Source: an uncultured Ruminococcus sp. (GTDB lineage Bacteria > Bacillota > Clostridia > Oscillospirales > Ruminococcaceae). From it: a DNA stretch of 64,000 nucleotides. The position numbers and the translations under genes were made by a program. The notes beneath the pieces were generated by a model. That model was given only the letters and a program-made list of their open reading frames with translations. It was not told the DNA's origin and did no database searches. Positions 8,239 through 16,701 of the stretch are shown here, one piece after another (position 1 is the first letter of the stretch; every line of letters starts with the position of its first letter). The DNA lies in the NCBI GenBank assembly GCA_900541495.1, contig UQKC01000005.1, positions 1 to 64,000 on the forward strand, read 5' to 3'.

Positions 8239-10567
8239 ATATGAGCCGTCCGTCCATAACGGCTTGTGGAATGTGCGGAGCTGTATGAAATTTTCTGTAA
8301 TAATTTTCATTCTGCATCTTATCGCTGCTCCCTCGATACTGATATCGGGAATATACAATATCACAAACCATATCAGCTCAGGCCCGAGCGAAAGCACCTA
8401 CATTGTCGCCGCAGGAGCAACATTCTTCGCAGGCGCGCTCGGAATTCTTATCGCATTTATGAACTTCGGCTGCCTTTATAATAAGAATAAAGCCGATATG
8501 TACCTCTCCGCACCGCTCTCGATGAAGCAGAGATTTTTCTCCGACTATCTCTCGGGACTGGCTTCATACATTATCCCGTTTATCGCGGCGCAGATACCGA
8601 CGCTCGTTCTCTTTGCGGTCGGACACTTCGGCTTTGACGGAAAAGAGTTCACATATTTTATTGAAACAGCGGACGGCAAGGACGCAGAATATCACTATGT
8701 CTGTGACTTTTTCGGTAAAGCATTTCCTTACTACGGACGGTTCGCTGTCGGCGGAATAATTGCGATGATAATGCTTTTTACGCTGACGGTACTTATACTG
8801 ACCTGCTGTGGAACGCTTTTTGACAGTATTGTTCATACGGTGCTTATAAATTTCTTTTCGCCTTTTGCTTTTGCGCTTACCTTTGATACTATATATAAAG
8901 CTGATTTTATGCTCGACCTGAACAGATTCTTTTATCCGATATTTGCTTGGACATCTCCTGCAGGGGCGGTTGCAATGCTTATTATGGCGATAGGCGATAA
9001 TTTGTACAGCTACAACGCCGTACCGTTTTGGGAGTGGTCTATCGGAGTTATTGCAAATATAGCAGTAACATTTGCGCTTGCATATCATTTCTATAAAAAG
9101 CGCAGAGCGGAGCAGATCACAAAGCCTATCGTGTTCCGTTGGATATACAGCCTAATGATGATACTCGGACTTTGCTTTGCAATTATAGTGTCGGTCAATT
9201 TGGATCTGATCTCCGTCGAAGGAAAGTTCGATAAAAAATTCTTTACGGTCGTTTTCGTGACATTCCTTATATATATGCTGTGCGAGATGATTTCCAACAG
9301 AGGATTAAAAAATCTGTGGAAAGGCGCAGTACGATATGTGATAACATTTGTGGCTTATACAGCCTGCCTTGCGCTTGTATTCTCCACAAGATTTTTCGGA
9401 GTGGAATATTATGTTCCGTCCCCCGATGAGGTTGAAAAGATTTACCTCGGCTACAGCGGAGCGTACTATGATAATATCTACAATACCTTTGATTATTACG
9501 GCGGCGACGGCTCGGACGGTTCGGTTTTGGTCATAGAGGACAGGGACTCCATTGAGAACATAATTGCGGCACAGCGTATCTCGGCTTCCGTTAGAAAAAC
9601 TGCTTTAAAGAACGGCGGTACAGACGGTTGGCTGGAATGGCTCGACGAAAACGGCGGACCCTATAATCTGCTTGATTATTCCGTTTGCTGCGTACTGAAA
9701 AACGGAAGAAGAGTTACGCGTACTTACATCATTGTAACGGCTGAAGCAGAGAAATACCTTATGACTATTGATGCTTCGGAGGAATATAAAAAGCAGGCAG
9801 CACAAAGTCTGAAAAACAGATTTGAACCCTATGACGAACTCTATGAATGGCTTCGCACAACGCAGGAGCAAAATAAAAAGAACGGTGCTGTCGAAGATAT
9901 TTCTGTTGATCTCTATCTGTACACTCCTATCAGCTCTTGGAAAGATGACGTAATGTACGCAAAGAAGATAAAAATGAATGAAAGCTTCTATAATGAGCTT
10001 CGTGACGCACTTGCAGCCGACAGAGAAGCTTTAACGGAGGACGAGTATTTCAGACCCTGCTCCGACAGAAAATATTCGATCAGCATAACGCAGATATTAT
10101 GGGGATTGCCCATTGACGGAAGCTGGACGGAAACTATGAAAGTTCTTGCTGCGCACAACTGCTTCGATGCGCTTGACGATGACTTGGACGAATTGCTTGA
10201 TGAAAGCAACAGAGAATATACACGCACGATAGCTGTGGAAAGAAATTCGGAATCCTCTCAATCAAGCCTTTTGTACCGTGCAAAGGAGGGCGTTTCAAAC
10301 AAAGAATACTATGGCGGTTTGGCAAGCGATTCGAATATAAGATACGTTGTACACTATTCGGAAGACCTGCGTAAGCTGGTTGAAGTTATGCAGTTCAGAT
10401 ACATCACCGATGAAGTTATGTACAGTATCAGAATAAACGGCAACAGCTATCCCATACCACCCGAATATTCCGATGTTGCGGAAAGAGTTTTCAACTCGGC
10501 GGAAAATCTCAACGATTATCCCAACGGTACAACGATATATTACGGTATAGGTGTGGTGACGAATTAA
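8201..10567 (+). CDS. ABC-2-like exporter permease with large extracytoplasmic domain
   Basis: A 788-residue membrane protein. Hydrophobic segments lie at about 30-55, 75-95, 120-145, 180-215, 220-245, 265-300, 320-340, 350-370 and 380-400, followed by a roughly 380-residue hydrophilic C-terminal region rich in Tyr and charged residues, likely outside the cell. The ATG at 8201 is chosen because GGAGGA lies eight bases before it; it overlaps the ATPase gene by 38 bases. The pairing with the YtrB-like ATPase and VanY suggests an envelope-related exporter or sensor. The C-terminal domain was not recognised. Confidence 0.8.
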   Translation: MTAKASTAQTSAKYEPSVHNGLWNVRSCMKFSVIIFILHLIAAPSILISGIYNITNHISSGPSESTYIVAAGATFFAGALGILIAFMNFGCLYNKNKADMYLSAPLSMKQRFFSDYLSGLASYIIPFIAAQIPTLVLFAVGHFGFDGKEFTYFIETADGKDAEYHYVCDFFGKAFPYYGRFAVGGIIAMIMLFTLTVLILTCCGTLFDSIVHTVLINFFSPFAFALTFDTIYKADFMLDLNRFFYPIFAWTSPAGAVAMLIMAIGDNLYSYNAVPFWEWSIGVIANIAVTFALAYHFYKKRRAEQITKPIVFRWIYSLMMILGLCFAIIVSVNLDLISVEGKFDKKFFTVVFVTFLIYMLCEMISNRGLKNLWKGAVRYVITFVAYTACLALVFSTRFFGVEYYVPSPDEVEKIYLGYSGAYYDNIYNTFDYYGGDGSDGSVLVIEDRDSIENIIAAQRISASVRKTALKNGGTDGWLEWLDENGGPYNLLDYSVCCVLKNGRRVTRTYIIVTAEAEKYLMTIDASEEYKKQAAQSLKNRFEPYDELYEWLRTTQEQNKKNGAVEDISVDLYLYTPISSWKDDVMYAKKIKMNESFYNELRDALAADREALTEDEYFRPCSDRKYSISITQILWGLPIDGSWTETMKVLAAHNCFDALDDDLDELLDESNREYTRTIAVERNSESSQSSLLYRAKEGVSNKEYYGGLASDSNIRYVVHYSEDLRKLVEVMQFRYITDEVMYSIRINGNSYPIPPEYSDVAERVFNSAENLNDYPNGTTIYYGIGVVTN

Positions 10568-10861
10568 TGCGGAATTCATAATGCGTAATGCGTAATTTAG
10601 GGGCAATCGTCAAGTTCGGAAGCTTGACGGTTGCTCTTTTTTGCAATTATATTCCAAGCAAATCATTGATTTACCAAACTAAAAACTATGCATTAAGCAT
10701 TACGAATTATCATTGCAGTGTCTTGTTATCGTTTTAATGGCATAAATTTCATATTTCACATAAAAATAAGGGCAAAATTTCTGCATTTTGTATAAATATG
10801 ACGAAAAGCGCATATAATGTTGATGCTGCAAAAATTTTTGAGAAAAATTTGGCGAAAATGC
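10568..10861. other. Intergenic region between ABC operon and str operon
   Basis: About 400 bases to rpsL without a gene. It holds repeat units at 10565-10598 and 10686-10712, the operon terminator (10603-10643), and an AT-rich stretch before the rpsL promoter. No ORF with a ribosome site was seen. Confidence 0.6.
10603..10643 (+). terminator. Terminator of the GntR-VanY-ABC operon
   Basis: GCAATCGTCAAG (10603-10614) pairs with CTTGACGGTTGC (10623-10634), followed by TCTTTTTT. Confidence 0.85.
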
Positions 10862-10890
10862 TTGACAAATCGGCACTTTGTGTATATAAT
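10862..10890 (+). promoter_or_regulatory. Promoter of the str operon
   Basis: TTGACA (10862-10867), 17 bases, TATAAT (10885-10890), both perfect. The leader to rpsL is about 78 bases. The strength fits ribosomal protein genes. Confidence 0.88.
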
Positions 10891-10973
10891 TATTAATTGT
10901 TTGATGCTGTCTTTATGGGTTATTGCGCCCGGACGTGCATTCGGACAATAATTTTTGGGAAAGGAGATAGATT

Positions 10974-11399
10974 ATGCCTACATTTAACCAGTTGGTTCGT
11001 AAGGGAAGAGAGGTTTCCGAAAAGAAATCCACAGCTCCTGCTCTTCAGAAGGGTTACAACTCCAAGAAGAAGATCCAGATCGACCAGAGCGCACCTCAGA
11101 AGAGAGGCGTATGCACAGCTGTAAGAACTGCTACACCTAAGAAGCCTAACTCTGCTATGAGAAAGATTGCCAGAGTAAAGCTCACAAACGGTACAGAAGT
11201 TACTGCTTACATTCCTGGTATCGGCCATAACCTCCAGGAACACTCCGTTGTTCTTATCAGAGGCGGACGTGTAAAGGATCTCCCTGGTGTACGTTACCAC
11301 ATCATCAGAGGCACACTTGACGCTCAGGGCGTAGCTAAGAGAAATCAGGCTCGTTCCAAGTACGGCGCAAAGAAGCCTAAGGCAGGCGCAGCTAAGTAA
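10974..11399 (+). CDS. rpsL: 30S ribosomal protein S12
   Basis: A 141-residue S12, part of the decoding centre. The start MPTFNQLVRKGRE, the PKKPNSAMRKIARVKLTNG core and GGRVKDLPGVRYH are near-invariant. Lys in KKPNSAMRK is the position known for streptomycin resistance changes and is the wild-type residue here. AAAGGAG precedes the ATG. First gene of rpsL-rpsG-fusA-tuf. Confidence 0.97.
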   Translation: MPTFNQLVRKGREVSEKKSTAPALQKGYNSKKKIQIDQSAPQKRGVCTAVRTATPKKPNSAMRKIARVKLTNGTEVTAYIPGIGHNLQEHSVVLIRGGRVKDLPGVRYHIIRGTLDAQGVAKRNQARSKYGAKKPKAGAAK

Positions 11400-11586
11400 T
11401 AGCGCAAAAGAAATCTTAAACAATTGGCATATCATTGGAAGTATAACTCAATGAAACCACATATTGAATGTGGAGTATTCATTTTAATATATATGAATAC
11501 CTCTGCATTGGACGTGCGTGTCATCGCAGAGATTGTGGATTGAAACGAGTACCTATGATATCATTTCTATGAAGGAGGGAAGAACT
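11400..11586 (+). promoter_or_regulatory. Structured rpsL-rpsG intercistronic leader
   Basis: A 187-base spacer, long for a str operon, with three consecutive stems: CCACAT/ATGTGG (11457-11473), GTATTCAT/ATGAATAC (11475-11500) and TCTGC/GCAGA (11502-11530). In Escherichia coli S7 represses its own synthesis by binding this same intercistronic place, so a regulatory RNA here is plausible. The fold is read by eye and not computed. Confidence 0.45.
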
Positions 11587-12057
11587 GTGCCAAGAAGAGG
11601 TAAAATCGCAAAGCGTGAAGTTTTGTGTGATCCGGTTTACAATTCTGAGATCGTAACACGTCTTATCAACAACATTATGCTTGACGGTAAGAAGGGTGTT
11701 GCTCAGAAGATCGTTTACGGTGCATTCGACATCGTAGCAGAGAAGACAGGCAAGGACGCTCTCGAAGCATTCAATGAAGCTCTCGAAAACATCATGCCTC
11801 TCCTCGAAGTAAAGGCTCGCCGTGTAGGTGGTGCAACATATCAGGTTCCTATGGAGGTACGTCCCGAAAGACGTCAGACTCTCGGACTCAGATGGCTCAC
11901 AACCTATTCCAGAGCAAGAAGCGAAAGAACCATGAAGGAAAGACTTGCAGCTGAGATTATGGACGCTCTCAACGGTACCGGCGGTGCTTGCAAGAAGCGC
12001 GAAGATACTCATAAGATGGCTGAAGCTAACAAGGCATTTGCACATTACCGTTGGTAA
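11587..12057 (+). CDS. rpsG: 30S ribosomal protein S7
   Basis: A 156-residue S7 that nucleates assembly of the 30S head. The GTG at 11587 is the start: it gives the canonical (M)PRRGKIAKREVL opening and has GAAGGAGGGA before it, whereas the open frame upstream (from 11518) has no homology. The core RLINNIMLDGKK, the RRVGGATYQVPMEVRPERR loop and the tail are typical. EF-G follows after 36 bases. Confidence 0.96.
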   Translation: MPRRGKIAKREVLCDPVYNSEIVTRLINNIMLDGKKGVAQKIVYGAFDIVAEKTGKDALEAFNEALENIMPLLEVKARRVGGATYQVPMEVRPERRQTLGLRWLTTYSRARSERTMKERLAAEIMDALNGTGGACKKREDTHKMAEANKAFAHYRW

Positions 12058-12093
12058 GACGGCTTAATGCTGCAATTTATGGAGGTTTAATTT

Positions 12094-14175
12094 ATGCCAA
12101 GAGATTGTTCACTTGAAGATACAAGAAATATTGGTATAATGGCCCACATTGACGCAGGTAAAACAACCACAACTGAGCGTATCCTTTTCTATACAGGTGT
12201 AAACCATAAGATCGGTGAAACTCACGACGGTGCTGCAACAATGGACTGGATGGCACAGGAGCAGGAGAGAGGTATCACAATTACTTCCGCTGCTACAACT
12301 GCACACTGGGCAGGCCATAGAATCAATATTATCGACACCCCCGGCCACGTTGACTTTACAGTTGAAGTTGAACGTTCACTTCGTGTACTCGACGGTTCTG
12401 TAACGGTTCTCTGTGCAAAGGGCGGCGTTGAGCCCCAGACAGAAACAGTTTGGAGACAGGCAAATAAATATCAGGTACCGAGAATGGTATATGTAAACAA
12501 GATGGATATTATGGGTGCAAACTTCTATCACGTTGTAGATATGATGCACGACCGTCTTAAGTGTAACGCTGTTCCGATCCAGCTCCCTATCGGCGCTGAG
12601 GACGACTTCAAGGGACTTGTTGACCTTGTTGAAATGAAGTCTTACGTTTACTATGACGACCTCGGAAAGGATATCAGAGTTGAAGATATCCCTGCTGACT
12701 TGGTTGAAAAGGCTCAGAAATACCACGAAGCTATGCTCGAGGCTGTTGCTGAGCAGGATGATGAGATCATGGAAAAATACCTCGGCGGTGAGGAAATTAC
12801 CATTGATGAGATCAAGAAATGTATCCGTAAGGGTACTATTGCAAATACAATGGTTCCTGTTGTATGCGGTACTTCTTACAGAAATAAGGGCGTTCAGAAG
12901 CTCCTCGACGCTATCGTTGACTATATGCCTTCTCCGCTCGATATCCCTCACATCAAGGGCGTAAACCCTGAAACAGGTGAGGAAGAGGAAAGACCTTCCT
13001 CTGACGATGAGCCATTTGCAGCTCTCGCATTCAAGATCGCTACTGACCCATTCGTTGGTAAGCTTTGCTACTTCCGTGTTTACTCCGGTAAGGTAGACGC
13101 AGGTGCTACTGTCCTCAATGCTACAAAGGACAACAGCGAAAGAATGGGACGTATCCTCCAGATGCATTCTAATCACAGAAAGGATATCGATACCTGTTAT
13201 GCAGGTGATATCGCTGCTTGTGTTGGTCTTAAGAATACAACGACTGGTGATACACTTTGCGATCCTAAGCACCCGATCATTCTCGAATCCATGGAATTCC
13301 CTGAGCCTGTTATCCAGCTCGCTATCGAGCCTAAGACTAAGGCCGGTCAGGAAAAGATGGGTATCGGTCTTTCAAAGCTTGCTGAAGAAGACCCGACCTT
13401 CAAGACATGGACAGATGAAGAAACAGGACAGACAATCATCGCCGGTATGGGTGAGCTTCACCTTGATATCATCGTTGACCGTCTTCTCAGAGAATTCAAG
13501 GTTGAAGCTAACGTAGGTGCACCTCAGGTTGCTTACAAGGAAACTGTCAAGACTCTTGCTGATGTTGATCACAAGTACGCTCGTCAGTCCGGTGGTAAGG
13601 GTCAGTACGGTCACGTTAAGATCAAGCTTGAACCTAACGAATCCGGTAAGGGTTACGAGTTCATCAATGCAGTTGTCGGCGGTGCTATTCCTAAGGAATA
13701 CATTCCTGCTGTTGACAAGGGTATCCAGGGCGCTATGAAGTCCGGTATCCTCGCAGGTTACCCTGTAGTTGACGTAAAGGTTACTCTTTACGATGGTTCT
13801 TACCATGAAGTTGACTCCTCTGAAATGGCATTCTCGATCGCCGGTTCTATGGCATTCAAGGAAGCTATGAAGAAGGCTAACCCATGCATCCTCGAACCTA
13901 TCATGAAGGTATCCGCTATCGTTCCTGAAGACTTTATGGGAACTGTTATCGGTGACCTCAACTCCAGAAGAGGACAGATCCTCGGTCAGGAGATCAATAA
14001 CGGAACAGCTCAGGTCGATGCTCTCGTTCCGCTCTCTGAAATGTTCGGTTACTCCAACGACCTCCGTTCCAAGACACAGGGTCGTGGTCAGTACACAATG
14101 GAACCACACAGCTATGTAGAAGTTCCTAAGAACGTTGCTGAAAAGATCATGACTGCAAGAGGCAAGGCTGAATAA
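12094..14175 (+). CDS. fusA: Elongation factor G
   Basis: A 693-residue translocase GTPase. The G1 motif AHIDAGKTTTTERIL, the switch II DTPGHVDFT and the NKMD motif are intact, and domains II-V (with RQSGGKGQYGHV and the terminal GRGQYTMEPHSY) are in order. It moves tRNAs and mRNA on the ribosome. Length is normal. GGAGG precedes the ATG. Confidence 0.97.
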   Translation: MPRDCSLEDTRNIGIMAHIDAGKTTTTERILFYTGVNHKIGETHDGAATMDWMAQEQERGITITSAATTAHWAGHRINIIDTPGHVDFTVEVERSLRVLDGSVTVLCAKGGVEPQTETVWRQANKYQVPRMVYVNKMDIMGANFYHVVDMMHDRLKCNAVPIQLPIGAEDDFKGLVDLVEMKSYVYYDDLGKDIRVEDIPADLVEKAQKYHEAMLEAVAEQDDEIMEKYLGGEEITIDEIKKCIRKGTIANTMVPVVCGTSYRNKGVQKLLDAIVDYMPSPLDIPHIKGVNPETGEEEERPSSDDEPFAALAFKIATDPFVGKLCYFRVYSGKVDAGATVLNATKDNSERMGRILQMHSNHRKDIDTCYAGDIAACVGLKNTTTGDTLCDPKHPIILESMEFPEPVIQLAIEPKTKAGQEKMGIGLSKLAEEDPTFKTWTDEETGQTIIAGMGELHLDIIVDRLLREFKVEANVGAPQVAYKETVKTLADVDHKYARQSGGKGQYGHVKIKLEPNESGKGYEFINAVVGGAIPKEYIPAVDKGIQGAMKSGILAGYPVVDVKVTLYDGSYHEVDSSEMAFSIAGSMAFKEAMKKANPCILEPIMKVSAIVPEDFMGTVIGDLNSRRGQILGQEINNGTAQVDALVPLSEMFGYSNDLRSKTQGRGQYTMEPHSYVEVPKNVAEKIMTARGKAE

Positions 14176-14202
14176 GTTTTTTAGTAAAATTTATAAAAAA
14201 GC

Positions 14203-14231
14203 TTGCTTTTTCGGTTCAAATCTGTTATTAT
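14203..14231 (+). promoter_or_regulatory. Possible internal promoter for tuf
   Basis: TTGCTT (14203-14208), 17 bases, TATTAT (14226-14231) in the 103-base fusA-tuf gap. It could give extra EF-Tu transcripts, as many bacteria make more EF-Tu than EF-G. Confidence 0.5.
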
Positions 14232-14278
14232 AGTATTATAATAAATCCCATTATATATTATCTAAGGAGGAAATTCCA

Positions 14279-15478
14279 ATGGCAAAGGCACATTTCGAAC
14301 GTACTAAGCCCCACGTAAATATTGGTACTATCGGTCACGTTGACCACGGTAAGACAACTCTTACAGCTGCTATCACTAAGACACTCGCTCTCGAAGGTCT
14401 TGCAGAGAAGAAGGATTATTCTAACATCGACTCCGCTCCTGAAGAGAGAGAGAGAGGTATTACAATCAACACAGCTCACGTTGAGTATGAGACAAAGAAC
14501 CGTCACTATGCTCACGTTGACTGCCCGGGCCATGCTGACTATGTTAAGAACATGATCACCGGTGCTGCTCAGATGGACGGCGCTATCCTCGTAGTTGCTG
14601 CTACTGATGGTCCTATGGCTCAGACTAAGGAGCATCTCCTTCTTGCTCGTCAGGTTGGCGTTCCTTACATCGTTGTATTCATGAACAAGTGCGACCAGGT
14701 TGACGATCCTGAGCTTCTCGAACTCGTTGAAATGGATATCCGTGAAACACTTGACAAGTATGAATTCCCTGGCGATGATACACCTATCATCAAGGGTTCT
14801 GCTTACCAGGCTCTTATGGCTCCTGATGACCTCAGCGATCCTGCTTACGCTCCTATCCTTGAACTCATGGATGCTGTTGACTCTTATATTCCTACACCTG
14901 ACCGTAAGGCAGACCTTCCTTTCCTTATGCCTGTTGAGGACGTATTCACAATCACTGGTCGTGGTACTGTTGCTACAGGTAGAGTTGAAAGAGGCCAGCT
15001 CAAGACTGGTGACGAAGTTGAGATCATCGGTCTTACAACTGAAAGAGCTAAGACAGTTGTAACCGGTATCGAAATGTTCAGAAAGATCCTTGACTACGCT
15101 GAGGCAGGCGATAACATCGGTGCTCTTCTCCGTGGTATTCAGAGAAACGAAATCGAAAGAGGCCAGGTTCTTTGTAAGCCGGGCTCCATTCACCCACACA
15201 CAAAGTTCAAGGGTCAGGTTTACGTTCTTAAGAAAGAAGAAGGCGGCCGTCATACTCCTTTCTTCAACAACTACAGACCTCAGTTCTACTTCAGAACAAC
15301 TGACGTTACCGGCGTAATCACTCTTCCTGCTGATAAGGAAATGTGCATGCCTGGCGATAACGTTTCTATGGATGTTGAACTTATCACTCCTATCGCTATC
15401 GAAGAAGGCCTCCGTTTCGCTATCCGTGAAGGTGGTAGAACAGTAGGTTCAGGCGTTGTTACAGGTATCAATGAATAA
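14279..15478 (+). CDS. tuf: Elongation factor Tu
   Basis: A 399-residue GTPase that brings aminoacyl-tRNA to the ribosome. GHVDHGKTTL, DCPGHADY and NKCDQVDD mark the GTP site, and domains II and III are complete, ending VVTGINE. AAGGAGG is just before the ATG. Last gene of the str operon. Confidence 0.97.
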   Translation: MAKAHFERTKPHVNIGTIGHVDHGKTTLTAAITKTLALEGLAEKKDYSNIDSAPEERERGITINTAHVEYETKNRHYAHVDCPGHADYVKNMITGAAQMDGAILVVAATDGPMAQTKEHLLLARQVGVPYIVVFMNKCDQVDDPELLELVEMDIRETLDKYEFPGDDTPIIKGSAYQALMAPDDLSDPAYAPILELMDAVDSYIPTPDRKADLPFLMPVEDVFTITGRGTVATGRVERGQLKTGDEVEIIGLTTERAKTVVTGIEMFRKILDYAEAGDNIGALLRGIQRNEIERGQVLCKPGSIHPHTKFKGQVYVLKKEEGGRHTPFFNNYRPQFYFRTTDVTGVITLPADKEMCMPGDNVSMDVELITPIAIEEGLRFAIREGGRTVGSGVVTGINE

Positions 15479-15538
15479 TTATTCATCGAATAATTAATTC
15501 GTTCCTTTAACAATTACGTTTGATTCGTAAATAAAATT

Positions 15539-15576
15539 CGCTCTTGCTGAGTAATCGGCAAGAGCGTTTTTGTTTT
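15539..15576 (+). terminator. Terminator of the str operon
   Basis: CGCTCTTGC (15539-15547) pairs with GCAAGAGCG (15558-15566), then TTTTTGTTTTATTTT. Confidence 0.88.
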
Positions 15577-15597
15577 ATTTTTGGTTTCCATAAAAGA

Positions 15598-15634
15598 AAC
15601 AGCGCTGCCGATGAACGACAGCGCTGTTTTTGTT
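15598..15634. terminator. Bidirectional terminator between tuf and ferredoxin gene
   Basis: AACAGCGCTG (15598-15607) pairs with CAGCGCTGTT (15619-15628), with T-rich sequence on both sides (TTTTGTTT on plus, CTTTTAT on minus). It would end the ferredoxin transcript and back up the str terminator. Confidence 0.75.
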
Positions 15635-15643
15635 TAAATTAAA

Positions 15644-15814
15644 TTATGCTTCAGCAGGAGCGCCAACAGGACAAGTACCTGCGCAAGCGCCGCAATCGAT
15701 GCACTTATCAGCGTCGATAACGTACTTGCCGTCACCTTCTGTGATAGCGCCAACGGGACAACCGTCTGCACAAGCTCCGCACATGATGCATTCATCTGAA
15801 ATTTTGTATGCCAT
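15644..15814 (-). CDS. 2[4Fe-4S] ferredoxin
   Basis: A 56-residue clostridial-type ferredoxin read on the minus strand. Two cluster motifs are present, CIMCGACADGCP and CIDCGACAGTCP, in the usual tandem-repeat layout starting MAYKISDECIMC. It carries low-potential electrons for pyruvate:ferredoxin oxidoreductase and hydrogenases. GGGAGGTG precedes the ATG. It has its own promoter and terminator, so it is monocistronic, as is normal for this highly expressed protein. Confidence 0.95.
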   Translation of the reverse strand: MAYKISDECIMCGACADGCPVGAITEGDGKYVIDADKCIDCGACAGTCPVGAPAEA

Positions 15815-15865
15815 AGTATGACACCTCCCATAAGTATTAGGAAATAGGGCTTTCCTTCATTCGTC

Positions 15866-15894
15866 ATTATAGCATATCAATTGTGAAAAAGCAA
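15866..15894 (-). promoter_or_regulatory. Ferredoxin promoter
   Basis: On the minus strand TTGCTT (15894-15889), 17 bases, TATAAT (15871-15866). Confidence 0.7.
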
Positions 15895-15942
15895 TATATA
15901 TTTTGTAATTTATATAAAATTTAAAATATTTTCGATTAGGAC

Positions 15943-15971
15943 TTGAAATAGTCATTAAAATAAAGTAAAAT
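15943..15971 (+). promoter_or_regulatory. Promoter of the purine operon
   Basis: TTGAAA (15943-15948), 17 bases, TAAAAT (15966-15971). This gives a leader of about 195 bases before purE. The rest of the 359-base gap is described in the next two entries. Confidence 0.55.
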
Positions 15972-16007
15972 AATATTAGTTGATTATTTTTAAAGGGGGA
16001 TTTTGCC

Positions 16008-16073
16008 GTGTTTAAATTTTTTTCATCCCTCTCATTGTGTCCAAACTCCGTTTCTCTCGTAATATTACTATAA
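16008..16073 (+). CDS. Possible 21-residue leader peptide before purE
   Basis: A GTG at 16008 follows AAAGGGGGA at a good distance and opens 21 codons ending TAA, rich in Phe, Ser, Leu and Val (starts FKFFSSLSL). It ends shortly before a terminator-like hairpin. A leader ORF plus hairpin is the arrangement of translational attenuation. No purine-related codon signal is evident and there is no homology support, so this is tentative. Confidence 0.3.
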   Translation: MFKFFSSLSLCPNSVSLVILL

Positions 16074-16088
16074 CTATACGCTAAAACT

Positions 16089-16117
16089 GCTGTGAAATTA
16101 CCGTTTCGCAGCTTTTT
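16089..16117 (+). terminator. Terminator-like attenuator in purE leader
   Basis: GCTGTGAAA (16089-16097) pairs with TTTCGCAGC (16104-16112) with one G-U pair, followed by TTTTT. It lies 57 bases before purE and after the pur promoter, so it could control read-through. No known purine, PRPP or guanidine riboswitch signature was recognised. Confidence 0.5.
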
Positions 16118-16173
16118 ATATTTACGGAAAATGTCGAAACACATTTTCTTATGGTTTTTGCAGGAGGTTTTTT

Positions 16174-16671
16174 ATGAAAAAGGTTGCTATCATTATGGGC
16201 AGCGACAGCGATCTGCCGGTTGTCAAAAAAGCGATCGATGAGCTGAAAGCTTACGGCGTTCCCTATGAATGTCATGTTATGTCCGCTCACCGTTCACCGC
16301 AGCTTGCAAGCGAGTTTGCTTCTAACGCAAAAGCAAACGGCTTCGGCGTAATTATCTGTGCCGCAGGTATGGCTGCTCACCTCGCAGGTGTCGTTGCCGG
16401 TCACACTACTCTTCCTGTTATCGGTATTCCGTGCAAATCAGCAGTCCTCGACGGTATGGACGCGCTCCTTGCTACGGTCATGATGCCGAGCGGAATCCCT
16501 GTTGCCACCGTTGCTGTAGACGGCGCAAAGAACGCTGCTATCCTTGCAGTTCAGATGCTCGCTCTTTCGGACGAAGCTCTTGCCGAAAAGCTTGAAAAGG
16601 CTAAGTCTGACATGCTCGAGGGTGTAAAGGCTAAGGACGCCAAGCTTCAGGCTGAACTCAACAATTTATAA
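16174..16671 (+). CDS. purE: N5-carboxyaminoimidazole ribonucleotide mutase
   Basis: A 165-residue class I PurE. MGSDSDLPVVKKA, the SAHRSP loop with the catalytic His region, and AAGMAAHLAGVVAGHT are all present. It converts N5-CAIR to CAIR in purine synthesis. No purK lies in this operon. GCAGGAGG precedes the ATG. First gene of the operon. Confidence 0.95.
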   Translation: MKKVAIIMGSDSDLPVVKKAIDELKAYGVPYECHVMSAHRSPQLASEFASNAKANGFGVIICAAGMAAHLAGVVAGHTTLPVIGIPCKSAVLDGMDALLATVMMPSGIPVATVAVDGAKNAAILAVQMLALSDEALAEKLEKAKSDMLEGVKAKDAKLQAELNNL

Positions 16672-16701
16672 TTTTGTAATCAATTAATGGAGGAATAAAT
16701 T

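Noticed and set aside
12376..14109. Long minus-strand ORFs inside fusA and tuf
   Set aside because: They are antisense shadows of highly biased codon use in the ribosomal operon, with no ribosome sites and no recognisable domains.
15815..16173. Purine or PRPP riboswitch upstream of purE
   Set aside because: None of the conserved junction motifs of purine, PRPP or ykkC-type aptamers could be found; only a generic hairpin was annotated.
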